Positions 35,035 through 47,800 of a DNA stretch of 64,000 nt are shown piece after piece; the first letter of the stretch is position 1; each line of letters starts with the position of its first letter. The notes beneath the pieces were generated by a model. It was given only the letters and a program-made list of their open reading frames with translations, did no database searches and had not been told where the DNA came from. The stretch is from Halichondria panicea (lineage: Eukaryota; Porifera; Demospongiae; Suberitida; Halichondriidae). The translations under genes were made by a program, and so were the position numbers. Location of the stretch: the NCBI RefSeq assembly GCF_963675165.1, contig NC_087388.1, positions 1,404,800 through 1,468,799 of the forward strand, in the 5' to 3' direction.

Positions 35035-36612
35035 TTATATCAGTTCAAGTCAGCAAGCAATCATAATTATGTTTTGTGTCAGGTGTGCTGGTTTATGTCT
35101 ACGTCTTAATTTTATATAATGATTATGTCACATTTTTGGGGAGAATAATAGGCACATTTTCAAGAATAGAATAATGGATGAAATTTATGGGCCTAATTTG
35201 AGCCATGACAACGTGTTCAGGAGTTGCTTGTACTCGAGTCACGGTTTGGGTCTTCATACAACAATTCCAACCACAACTCAATTGGCTGATGAGTGTATAC
35301 AGTGTTGACAAGCTGGTCGTAATGACTTGATGAAACGACGTTCTCCAAGCAGTGCATTTGTAAATTGTGTGGGTGGATAGATGAAGCATGATATTATATA
35401 ATCCTTTTGAGCCTTCTGGCGGTCTCTGGTGGGCGGTCTCTGGTGGCATCCTTCCGTCTGCATGCTTTTGCTTTGCTGACTTTCTCAGTAAAGGGTGCAT
35501 TCCCTATAAGAACCTTACTTTTGCAGCGTCCTCCAATTCTTGTCATGTTCGGAGGTTTGCCATCGCAAGGTCTGTGACATTTGCATGCATCAGGCCAAGA
35601 AGATCTAGTGTGAGATTGCGAACTTGTTTTTAACTTGTAAATCGAAAATGTGGTCGAAAGGTACCGTGGAAGAGGATGTTGACAAAGAAGACTTTGTAAT
35701 TCCGATTGAAGCTGTGCATGAGACGTATAATTATGATACTGGAACACTGAATTGTGTGTGACTTGACAGAACCTAAACATTCACAACTTCTATTTCCTTT
35801 GACACTTTAACTTCCTGTTTGACATGTGCAATAAAATCTACTATAAAGTCTATACTTAGAAAAACAAGATTTGAAGAAGCCTTGAAAATAAACAAGTAAC
35901 TAAGCAGGCTGTACCAGTTGGCCCATCACAGGACTAGACAAAAGTGTTTATCTAAGGTAACTCACTTTTGTGAGATCTGTAATATGAATAGATCTAGCTC
36001 TCTTTTATGTGTTGTTTGTACCACTCTTATGCACAGTACCTAACATAAGTGTCTGCATGCAGAAACCTGCTCCCAGTCCTTTAATTAATAGCTCATGTTA
36101 CTAGCTTCTAATTATAGTGTTTAGAATTTGATCTAGTATATAGGTTACTCTGCATACCGTGTATAGGATTCAGTGAACCCCGGACCCTGGACCTTTGGGT
36201 CCAACGACTCTTAAGATTAAATTAGTGACCCCCATAAACACTGCAAGCGCATAAATTTACAAAACACTGAGTCTTAGGTTTCAGTGACCCCCGATCCTCC
36301 GATACTGCATGAGTTTTGAATTTCAAGAGGCTCTTTTGGTTGAAAATTTCGATATTATTATATAGATCGCAAACGAATGACATGCAAAGAGTAAGCGCAT
36401 GCAATTTCGCAATATTTATAAATGCAGTATATAGGGCTGTACAGTGTCATTCGCAAGGGATTACCCAAAAACCGGTAACACAATAGTAAATTGTCTTTAT
36501 ATTGTCTGCATGTGTACATGTGTTGCGTGTAGTACAATTGCATTGTGTGCTGCATGTGTGTTGTGTGTAATGGCATTGTATAGCACAGTGACTCAATGGC
36601 GGATCCAGAAAG
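35035..36612. repeat. Segmental duplication copy 2 (partner 29975-32640)
   Basis: It matches copy 1 from TTATATCAGTTCAAGTCAGC to GCACAGTGACTCA but is about 1.1 kb shorter. The ankyrin relic is reduced to a few bases near 35705, where GATTGAAGC jumps to ACTGGAACACTGAATTG. Confidence 0.75.
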
Positions 36613-36789
36613 GGAGGTTCCAAACTAACGAATGCGCAGTGCGAGTAGTGAAAGTCGAATTACGCCCACTTCCGGCCGCACATTGTGCAGTAAGACTAGG
36701 AAAAATCCCCATTCTCAGCCAGGGGAAGTCCCATAATAGACTTCCGTATATAGAGCTAGCTAGCTCCCACGAACAGTCAACTAACTAGC

Positions 36790-37168
36790 CCAGGGGTGGA
36801 TCCAGGGGTATGGAATAGGGGGATCATCCCCCCCCCTTCCTCTTAAAAACCTGCATTTATCAGCTACTTAACTAGCTAGCTATTAACTCACTCACTGCAT
36901 GCACTAGCCTTGATTCCAGGCCGCGAAGAGAAAGGCCTTTTTCTTCGCGGCCTGGAATCGAGGCTATGCATGTACTGGATCACGATGTAGCTAGGTGACA
37001 TTATCATAACCACACCCAGTTTAATACTGAGCATGACTGAGAAATAGATCCAGACTATCACCTCAGAACTAGAATAGCTACACTGTAAGAGCACTGAAAA
37101 ACAGTTGACCTTTTTTTAGCCGGAAAAATATTTTTTGGTTTTTCCCCCCTTATCTGGATCCGCCCCTG
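36790..37168. repeat. GTGGATCCAGG-family element with nested hairpin (36905-36966)
   Basis: The ends AGGGGTGGATCCAGGGG and CTGGATCCGCCCCTG are inverted. A 62-bp palindrome sits inside, with outer arms TAGCCTTGATTCCAGGCC and inner arms GCGAAGA..TCTTCGC. Its outer arms match the hairpins at 4123-4180 and 5255-5304. Confidence 0.7.
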
Positions 37169-37499
37169 TAGCCTAGGCTAACCATTGTCTTTGAACACTC
37201 CTTTGGCAGTTGATACATCAAAACAACAGCATTGAAACCGAGTGATCCAAATTAACTAGTACTGGTAGTAAGCCTACTTTAAAATCAGCTCATATACAAA
37301 CAGAACAGTGACAAGAACACGAAAATTATTGCTCGAGAACTAACACTCAGTCTCTCACACTCTACGAGGTCAATCTCGTGACCTCTCTAGTCACTAACCA
37401 CAAAAATAACAAAAAAAAACACATTACAACTTAACACAATAACAGTTCAGTTCCAGTCTTTCACATACCTCCCCCCTTCTCCAACGTGAAACTAGGGGA

Positions 37500-38037
37500 A
37501 TTAGTTTTACTACTTCGACGTAAAATTTGCCCCTTGATCGGTTAACATTTCCTGAGGCACTCCAAATCTCGAACAATAAACAAGCAGATCCTCTGCAATA
37601 TGTACTGCGATAGCTTCCGGGAACCGGGTGGCGTAGTCGCAGATAACCAAGATAAACCGCTTGCCGGACCAGCTTTTAGGGAGGGGTCCCACAATGTCCA
37701 TTGCAACCCTTCAGAATGGCTCTGGTAGAAGCATTGGTGCCTTCACTCGCCTTCTTGGAGCAGTCTTCTGGCACTCTTCACATTCACCACTCTCTGTACA
37801 TCGGCAAACATCGTGGGCCAATAAAATCTCTGATTAATCCGATTCACAGTCTTGTCCCGTCCCAGGTGGCCAGCAAATGGGGGTTTGTGGGCTAGCTTCA
37901 GCACCTCGGGTACTTCAACGGCAACACAAGTTGTTCCACCTTGTCTCCTCATAGTTTACCTCGAGGAAGCCAACATCTATACACCAGACCATTCTTCTTG
38001 AAGAACCCATCACCTATTAAAGCGGGATGTACATCCG
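37500..38037 (-). pseudogene. Ty3/gypsy-type integrase remnant
   Basis: Reading the minus strand from high to low coordinates, 37743-37952 gives the HHCC zinc-binding part (GHLGRDKTVNRI, RFYWPTM). Then 37510-37701 gives the start of the catalytic core (MDIVGPLPKSWSGKRFILV, DYATRFPEA, TDQGANF). The second zinc-binding cysteine pair is lost, and frameshifts separate the pieces and the sequence upstream of 37952. Reverse transcriptase, LTRs and the rest of the core are absent. The remnant is cut at 38038 by the start of another element. It is a dead LTR-retrotransposon fragment. Confidence 0.8.
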
Positions 38038-38396
38038 CAGTGGCGGATCCAGGAAAAATGAAAGGGGGGTTCCAATCTAACGAGCGCGCAGCGCGACTTT
38101 TTTGGGGTTATGCCCACTCCCGGTCACACGTGACTAGGGAAAATCCCATACTCAGCCAGGGGAAGTCCCATAATAGACTCGCTTAGAGCTAGCTAGCTGC
38201 CACGAACAGTCAACTAGCTAGCCTAGGCTAACCTAAACACTCTTTTGGCAGTTGATACATCAAAACAACAGGTACAATCATTGAATCAAATTACATTAGC
38301 TGATAAATAGCTAGCTGGTGTCATTAAGCCTTCTAGAGTTAACTTCAAAAGGGGGGGTCAAGGGACCCCATGGACCCTCCTCTGGATCCGCCACTG
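38038..38396. repeat. GTGGCGGATCC-family MITE upstream of gene 3
   Basis: The inverted ends CAGTGGCGGATCCAG and CTGGATCCGCCACTG enclose about 330 bp of non-coding sequence. The copy at 60989-61361 upstream of gene 4 is nearly the same. Homology between the two loci begins here. Confidence 0.85.
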
Positions 38397-38817
38397 TATA
38401 GTTCAAATAGATATTTGTAATCAATTGTCCAAAATCGATTCGTAGACAATTGATTTCGACAGATCACTCACGTACGTAATATTCAAAAATCTGAAAATTG
38501 TTGTCAAAAATCGATTTCATATCTGATGCACACAAGTTACGTTCTCTAAATTGCAAACGGCGTTCCATATACACATTCTAGTTTCCTTAGTAACAGCAAA
38601 TCCTCCTCAGGAGAAACAGAAAGCTGTGTCTGTAATGATCAATCCTGATTTTGTTGTCCAATTTTGCAAGATCATGTTCAGACAGAGCAACTTAGTATAG
38701 TTGATACGCCGTTTGCGACAATTCACTAACACAATTCAATCGTATATAATTTTGTAAAAGCTACTCTAGTATAACTCTTTCATTAATTTTATTAATCAGT
38801 GCCGTATAGTTGCGGAA
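38397..38817 (+). promoter_or_regulatory. 5' flank of gene 3, conserved upstream of gene 4
   Basis: This 421-bp stretch matches 61362-61786 with few changes and ends at the start codon. It must hold the 5' UTR and probably the core promoter. No TATA box can be singled out confidently. TAATTTTATTAATCAG and GCCGTATAGTTGCGGAA precede the ATG. Gene 2 has a different upstream sequence, so it may be expressed differently. Confidence 0.4.
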
Positions 38818-41800
38818 ATGACTGATGACAGCCAGTCATGTAATACTCCCCTGCACACTGCTGCAAGCTGTGGGGACTTAGATGAGGTCAGAGAGCTGTT
38901 GAAAACAAAGCAATATGAAGTGGACGTCAAAAACTCACACAACCAAACATCTCTTCATCTTGCATGTGCTAATGGTCATCTCGATGCGGTTTGGACACTA
39001 GCCAATGACTTTGGTGCTGACATAGGAGCTATTGATAATGATGGAAATACACCATTGCTTTTTGCTGCTAAGAACAAACATGTACAAATAATTATAATGT
39101 TGCTTCTATTATCAATGTATCATAGACACCTCTTCAACGGAGACTACGTGCTCTGTTCCTTTAGCCGTAGTCAGATGGATTCTCATCATGTTAAACTCTT
39201 TGAGGATGTCCTTTTCGAGTATTACAATGATTCTGAAGCAGTGGAGAAAACTATGCGTCTGATAAGTAAATTCTTTGTTGATTATATTGAATTCAAGGAT
39301 TATAAAGATGATGGCTTTATTGCATTGTTTGTAGCTGCATCACTCGGTCTCAAAGACTTGATTAATCGACTAGTTACACAGAATAAAGTAGACCTGAATA
39401 TTAGGGGATTCCATGGCTTATCTGTTCTCCACTGTGCCTGTTTTGGAGGACACATCCAGCTCATGGAGAATCTTATTTCAGAACATCTTATGGACCTTTC
39501 TGTTAAGGATACAAAAGGGCACACAGTTTTGCATTACGCAACTTTAAAGGGGACTCCCTATGAATGCTATTGTGGTCACATAGAACTGATAGACAAACTG
39601 GTGGTGGAATACGGCCTCAATCCCACAGATAGAGATAATGATGGAAACACACCTCTACATATTGCAGTTTCGAAAGGACATGTTGAAGTAGTGACACACC
39701 TGATCATTAAGCACAGTGCTGATATTGATTGCACTAATAACCAGAACGCTACTCCATCAATGCTGGCTGCACTAAATGGTCATGTGCTTGTTTTAGATAT
39801 GTTAGTCAAAGAATTCAACAGCAGTTGTCATGTCCGAGATGACGATGGTTATACTCTCCTTCACTATGCATGCCTTGGTGGTCATATAGAACTGATAGAC
39901 AAATTAGTGCTTGAATATGGCCTCAATCCCGCAGATAAAGATAATGATGGTAACACACCTCTACATATTGCAGCCTCCATTAAAGGACGTGTTGAAACAG
40001 TGAGACACCTGATTAGCAAGCACAGTGCTGATGTTAATTGCACTAATAATCAGAACAATACTCCATTGATGCGAGCTGCGCTGAATGGTTGTGTACATGT
40101 TTTGGATATGCTAATCAAAGAATTCAACAGCAGTTGTCATGTCCGAGGTTACAATGGTTATACTCTCCTTCACTATGCATGCAATGGTGGTCATATAGAA
40201 CTGATAGACAAATTAGTGCTTGAATATGGCCTCAATCCCGCAGATAAAGATAATGATGGTAACACACCTCTACATATTGCAGCCTCCATTAAAGGACGTG
40301 TTGAAACAGTGAGACACCTGATTAGCAAGCACAGTGCTGATGTTGATTGCACTAATAATCAGAACAGTACTCCATTGATGGGAGCTGTGCTGAATGGTTG
40401 TGTGCATGTTTTGGATATGCTAATCAAAGAATTTAACAGCAGTTGTCATGTCCGAGGTTACAATGGTTATACTCTCCTTCACGATGCATGCAATGGTGGT
40501 CATATAGAACTGATAGACAAATTAGTGCTTGAATATGGCCTCAATCCCGCAGATAAAGATAATGATGGTAACACACCTCTACATATTGCAGCCTCCATTA
40601 AAGGACGTGTTGAAACAGTGAGACACCTGATTAGCAAGCACAGTGCTGATGTTGATTGCACTAATAATCAGAACAGTACTCCATTGATGGGAGCTGCGCT
40701 GAATGGTTGTGTGCATGTTTTGGATATGCTAATCAAAGAATTCAACAGCAGTTGTCATGTCCGAGATGACGATGGTTATACTCTCCTTCACCATGCATGC
40801 GATGGTGGTCATATAGAACTGATAGACAAATTAGTGCTTGAATATGGCCTCAATCCCGCAGATAAAGATAATGATGGTAACACACCTCTACATATTGCAG
40901 CCTCCATTAAAGGACGTGTTGAAACAGTGAGACACCTGATTAGCAAGCACAGTGCTGATGTTGATTGCACTAATAATCAGAACAATACTCCATTGATGGG
41001 AGCTGCGCTGAATGGTTGTGTGCATGTTTTGGATATGCTAATCAAAGAATTTAACAGCAGTTGTCATGTCCTAGGTTACAATGGTTATACTCTCCTTCAC
41101 TATGCATGCAATGGTGGTCATATAGAACTGATAGACAAATTAGTGCTTGAATATGGCCTCAATCCCGCAGATAAAGATAATGATGGTAACACACCTCTAC
41201 ATATTGCAGCCTCCTTTAAAGGACGTGTTGAAACAGTGAGACACCTGATTAGCAAGCACAGTGCTGATGTTGATTGCACTAATAATCAGAACAATACTCC
41301 ATTGATGCGAGCTGCGCTGAATGGTCGTGTGCATGTTTTGGATATGCTAATCAAAGAATTCAACAGCAGTTGTCATGTCCGAGGTTACAATGGTTATACT
41401 CTCCTTCACTATGCATGCAATGGTGGTCATATAGAAATGATAGACAAATTAGTGCTTGAATATGGCCTCAATCCCGCAGATAAAGATAATGATGGTAACA
41501 CACCTCTACATATTGCAGCCTCCTTTAAAGGACGTGTTGAAACAGTGAGACACCTGATTAGCAAGCACAGTGCTGATGTTGATTGCACTAATAATCAGGA
41601 CAATACTCCATTGATGCGAGCTGCGCTGAATGGTCGTGTGCATGTTTTGGATATGCTAATCAAAGAATTCAACAGCAGTTGTCATGTCCGAGGTTACAAT
41701 GGTTATACTCTCCTTCACTATGCATGCAATGGTGGTCATATAGAAATGATAGACAAATTAGTGCTTGAATATGGCCTCAATCCCGCAGATAAAGATAATG

Positions 41801-44800
41801 ATGGTAACACACCTCTACATAATGCAGCCTCCTTTAAAGGACGTGTTGAAACAGTGAGACACCTGATTAGCAAGCACAGTGCTGATGTTGATTGCACTAA
41901 TAATCAGAACAATACTCCATTGATGCAAGCTGCGCTGAATGGTCGTGTGCATGTTTTGGATATGCTAATCAAAGAATTCAACAGCAGTTGTCATGTCCGA
42001 GGTTACAATGGTTATACTCTCCTTCACTATGCATGCGATGGTGGTCATATAGAAATGATAGACAAATTAGTGCTTGAATATGGCCTCAATCCCGCAGATA
42101 AAGATAATGATGGTAACACACCTCTACATATTGCAGCCTCCTTTAAAGGACGTGTTGAAACAGTGAGACACCTGATTAGCAAGCACAGTGCTGATGTTGA
42201 TTGCACTAATAATCAGAACAATACTCCATTGATGCGAGCTGCGCTGAATGGTCGTGTGCATGTTTTGGATATGCTAATCAAAGAATTCAACAGCAGTTGT
42301 CATGTCCGAGGTTACAATGGTTATACTCTCCTTCACTATGCATGCAATGGTGGTCATATAGAAATGATAGACAAATTAGTGCTTGAATATGGCCTCAATC
42401 CCGCAGATAAAGATAATGATGGTAACACACCTCTACATATTGCAGCCTCCTTTAAAGGACGTGTTGAAACAGTGAGACACCTGATTAGCAAGCACAGTGC
42501 TGATGTTGATTGCACTAATAATCAGAACAATACTCCATTGATGCGAGCTGCGCTGAATGGTCGTGTGCATGTTTTGGATATGCTAATCAAAGAATTCAAC
42601 AGCAGTTGTCATGTCCGAGGTTACAATGGTTATACTCTCCTTCACTATGCATGCAATGGTGGTCATATAGAAATGATAGACAAATTAGTGCTTGAATATG
42701 GCCTCAATCCCGCAGAGAAAGATAATGATGGTAACACACCTCTACATATTGCAGCCTCCATTAAAGGACATGTTGAAACAGTGAGACACCTGATTAGCAA
42801 GCACAGTGCTGATGTTGATTGCACTAATAATCAGGACAATACTCCATTGATGCGAGCTGCGCTGAATGGTCGTGTGCATGTTTTGGATATGCTAATCAAA
42901 GAATTCAACAGCAGTTGTCATGTCCGAGGTTACAATGGTTATACTCTCCTTCACTATGCATGCAATGGTGGTCATATAGAACTGATAGACAAATTAGTGC
43001 TTGAATATGGCCTCAATCCCGCAGATAAAGATAATGATGGTAACACACCTCTACATAATGCAGCCTCCTTTAAAGGACGTGTTGAAACAGTGAGACACCT
43101 GATTAGCAAGCACAGTGCTGATGTTGATTGCACTAATAATCAGAACAATACTCCATTGATGCAAGCTGCGCTGAATGGTCGTGTGCATGTTTTGGATATG
43201 CTAATCAAAGAATTCAACAGCAGTTGTCATGTCCGAGGTTACAATGGTTATACTCTCCTTCACTATGCATGCGATGGTGGTCATATAGAAATGATAGACA
43301 AATTAGTGCTTGAATATGGCCTCAATCCCGCAGATAAAGATAATGATGGTAACACACCTCTACATATTGCAGCCTCCTTTAAAGGACGTGTTGAAACAGT
43401 GAGACACCTGATTAGCAAGCACAGTGCTGATGTTGATTGCACTAATAATCAGAACAATACTCCATTGATGCGAGCTGCGCTGAATGGTCGTGTGCATGTT
43501 TTGGATATGCTAATCAAAGAATTCAACAGCAGTTGTCATGTCCGAGGTTACAATGGTTATACTCTCCTTCACTATGCATGCAATGGTGGTCATATAGAAA
43601 TGATAGACAAATTAGTGCTTGAATATGGCCTCAATCCCGCAGATAAAGATAATGATGGTAACACACCTCTACATATTGCAGCCTCCTTTAAAGGACGTGT
43701 TGAAACAGTGAGACACCTGATTAGCAAGCACAGTGCTGATGTTGATTGCACTAATAATCAGAACAATACTCCATTGATGCGAGCTGCGCTGAATGGTCGT
43801 GTGCATGTTTTGGATATGCTAATCAAAGAATTCAACAGCAGTTGTCATGTCCGAGGTTACAATGGTTATACTCTCCTTCACTATGCATGCAATGGTGGTC
43901 ATATAGAAATGATAGACAAATTAGTGCTTGAATATGGCCTCAATCCCGCAGAGAAAGATAATGATGGTAACACACCTCTACATATTGCAGCCTCCATTAA
44001 AGGACATGTTGAAACAGTGAGACACCTGATTAGCAAGCACAGTGCTGATGTTGATTGCACTAATAATCAGGACAATACTCCATTGATGCGAGCTGCGCTG
44101 AATGGTCGTGTGCATGTTTTGGATATGCTAATCAAAGAATTCAACAGCAGTTGTCATGTCCGAGGTTACAATGGTTATACTCTCCTTCACTATGCATGCA
44201 ATGGTGGTCATATAGAAATGATAGACAAATTAGTGCTTGAATATGGCCTCAATCCCGCAGATAAAGATAATGATGGTAACACACCTCTACATAATGCAGC
44301 CTCCTTTAAAGGACGTGTTGAAACAGTGAGACACCTGATTAGCAAGCACAGTGCTGATGTTGATTGCACTAATAATCAGAACAATACTCCATTGATGCAA
44401 GCTGCGCTGAATGGTCGTGTGCATGTTTTGGATATGCTAATCAAAGAATTCAACAGCAGTTGTCATGTCCGAGGTTACAATGGTTATACTCTCCTTCACT
44501 ATGCATGCGGTGGTGGTCATATAGAACTGATAGACAAATTAGTGCTTGAATATGGCCTCAATCCCGCAGATAAAGATAATGATGGTAACACACCTCTACA
44601 TATTGCAGCCTCCTTTAAAGGACGTGTTGAAACAGTGAGACACCTGATTAGCAAGCACAGTGCTGATGTTGATTGCACTAATAATCAGAACAATACTCCA
44701 TTGATGCGAGCTGCGCTGAATGGTCGTGTGCATGTTTTGGATATGCTAATCAAAGAATTCAACAGCAGTTGTCATGTCTGAGGTTACAATGGTTATACTC

Positions 44801-47800
44801 TCCTTCACTATGCATGCAATGGTGGTCATATAGAAATGATAGACAAATTAGTGCTTGAATATGGCCTCAATCCCGCAGATAAAGATAATGATGGTAACAC
44901 ACCTCTACATATTGCAGCCTCCTTTAAAGGACGTGTTGAAACAGTGAGACACCTGATTAGCAAGCACAGTGCTGATGTTGATTGCACTAATAATCAGAAC
45001 AATACTCCATTAATGCAAGCTGCGCTGAATGGTCGTGTGCATGTTTTGGATATGCTAATCAAAGAATTCAACAGCAGTTGTCATGTCCGAGGTTACAATG
45101 GTTATACTCTCCTTCACTATAGTATATATGCATGCAATGGTGGTCATATAGAAATGATAGACAAATTAGTGCTTGAATATGGCCTCAATCCCGCAGATAA
45201 AGATAATGATGGTAACACACCTCTACATATTGCAGCCTCCTTTAAAGGACGTGTTGAAACAGTGAGACACCTGATTAGCAAGCACAGTGCTGATGTTGAT
45301 TGCACTAATAATCAGAACAATACTCCATTGATGCAAGCTGCGCTGAATGGTCGTGTGCATGTTTTGGATATGCTAATCAAAGAATTCAACAGCAGTTGTC
45401 ATGTCCGAGGTTACAATGGTTATACTCTCCTTCACTATGCATGCAATGGTGGTCATATAGAAATGATAGACAAATTAGTGCTTGAATATGGCCTCAATCC
45501 CGCAGATAAAGATAATGATAGTAACACACCTCTACATGTTGCAGCCATTAAAGGACGTGTTGAAACAGTGAGACACCTGATTAGCAAGCACAGTGCTGAT
45601 GTTGATTGCACTAATAATCAGAACAATACTCCATTGATGCGAGCTGCGCTGAATGGTCGTGTGCATGTTTTGGATATGCTAATCAAAGAATTCAACAGCA
45701 GTTGTCATGTCCGAGGTTACAATGGTTATACTCTCCTTCACTATGCATGCAATGGTGGTCATATAGAAATGATAGACAAATTAGTGCTTGAATATGGCCT
45801 CAATCCCGCAGAGAAAGATAATGATGGTAACACACCTCTACATATTGCAGCCTCCATTAAAGGACGTGCTGAAACAGTGAGACACCTGATTAGCAAGCAC
45901 AGTGCTGATGTTGATTACACTAATAATCAGAACAATACTCCATTGATGCGAGCTGCGCTGAATGGTTGTGTGCATGTTTTAGATATGCTAATCAAAGAAT
46001 TCAACAGCAGTTGTCATGTCCGAGATGACGATGGTTATACTCTCCTTCATCATGCATGCGATGGTGGTCATATAGAACTGATAGACAAATTAGTGCTTGA
46101 ATATGGCCTCAATCCCGCAGATAAAGATAATGATGGTAACACACCTCTACATATTGCAGCCTCCTTTAAAGGACGTGTTGAAACAGTGAGACACCTGATT
46201 AGCAAGCACAGTGCTGATGTTGATTGCACTAATAATCAGAACAGTACTCCATTGATGCGAGCTGCGCTGAATGGTTGTGTGCATGTTTTGGCTATGCTAA
46301 TCAAAGAATTCAACAGCAGTTGTCATGTCCGAGATGACGATGGTTATACTCTCCTTCATCATGCATGCGATGGTGGTCATATAGAACTGATAGACAAATT
46401 AGTGCTTGAATATGGCCTCAATCCCGCAGATAAAGATAATGATGGTAACACACCTCTACATATTGCAGCCTCCTTTAAAGGACGTGTTGAAACAGTGAGA
46501 CACCTGATTAGCAAGCACAGTGCTGATGTTGATTGCACTAATAATCAGAACAGTACTCCATTGATGCGAGCTGCGCTGAATGGTTGTGTGCATGTTTTGG
46601 CTATGCTAATCAAAGAATTCAACAGCAGTTGTCATGTCCGAGGTTACAATGGTTATACTCTCCTTCACTATGCATGCAATGGTGGTCATATAGAACTGAT
46701 AGACAAATTAGTGCTTGAATATGGCCTCAATCCCGCAGATAAAGATAATGATGGTAACACACCTCTACATGTTGCAGCCATTAAAGGACATGTTGAAACA
46801 GTAAGACTTTTGATTACTCAACACAAAATTGATATTAATATCACTAATAATGTTTACTCTACCCCATTGTGTTTAGCAGCTGAAGGTGGTCATGAGATTG
46901 TGATTTATGCCTTTATTAAAGAGTTTAAATGCAGCCCACATAACAGAGGCTACAATGGTCAAACTCTGCTTCACTATGCTTTCCAAAATGGTCACGTAGA
47001 ACTATTGAATAAACTGGTAGCTCAATATAAGGTGGATCCAACAATTAGAGACAATGATGGGAACACACCTCTACATCTTTTGTGTCCTACACCGCATACT
47101 GAAGAAATGCTAAGAACAATCCTTTGCAAGTACCAGTACTGGACAGTGTTTCAAGTTAATAATAAAGGTAACACCCCTCTTCACACAGCAACTCTATATG
47201 GGCAAACTCATTGTGCACGTTTACTATTGCAGAAGTATGATGCTCCACTTTTTGTGCGAAATACAGATGGGAAGACAGCCCTTGATTTAGCTAAACTTCA
47301 GAGAAAACAAGAAATTGTTACAATTTATGAAAATCATACTTCCAAACTCCAATTAACCTATGAGCAACTAGACGAACTTGCTAAACAAGAGTTTACTGGT
47401 GAAAAGAACCTCACCAGAATATTTGTTGTAGGGCATCCAGGTGCAGGGAAATCCACGCTTGTTGAGACTATCAAAAAGGAAGGTTTCTTTAGCTACTTCA
47501 GCACATCAACTGTTGCCCCTCACACTCCAGGCATTATTCCAAGTACTTATGACAGTAGTTATTATGGAAGAATGATACTCTATGATTTGGCTGGTGATTC
47601 CGAGTACTACTCCTCACATGCTGCAATTATGGAGTCAATCAACACATCAAAAGGAAGTAATATATATTTGATAGTTTGTGATTTGAGTAAAGGCGAAGAA
47701 GCTGCTGCCACTAAATACAGCTACTGGCTTTCATTTCTATCATACAATATTAAGCAATTCTCAAACATGATTATCCTACCAGTGGGAAGCCATGCTGATG

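Noticed and set aside
39585..46790. Regular direct repeats as a CRISPR-like array
   Set aside because: The 309-bp units have no unique spacers and encode a continuous ankyrin frame.
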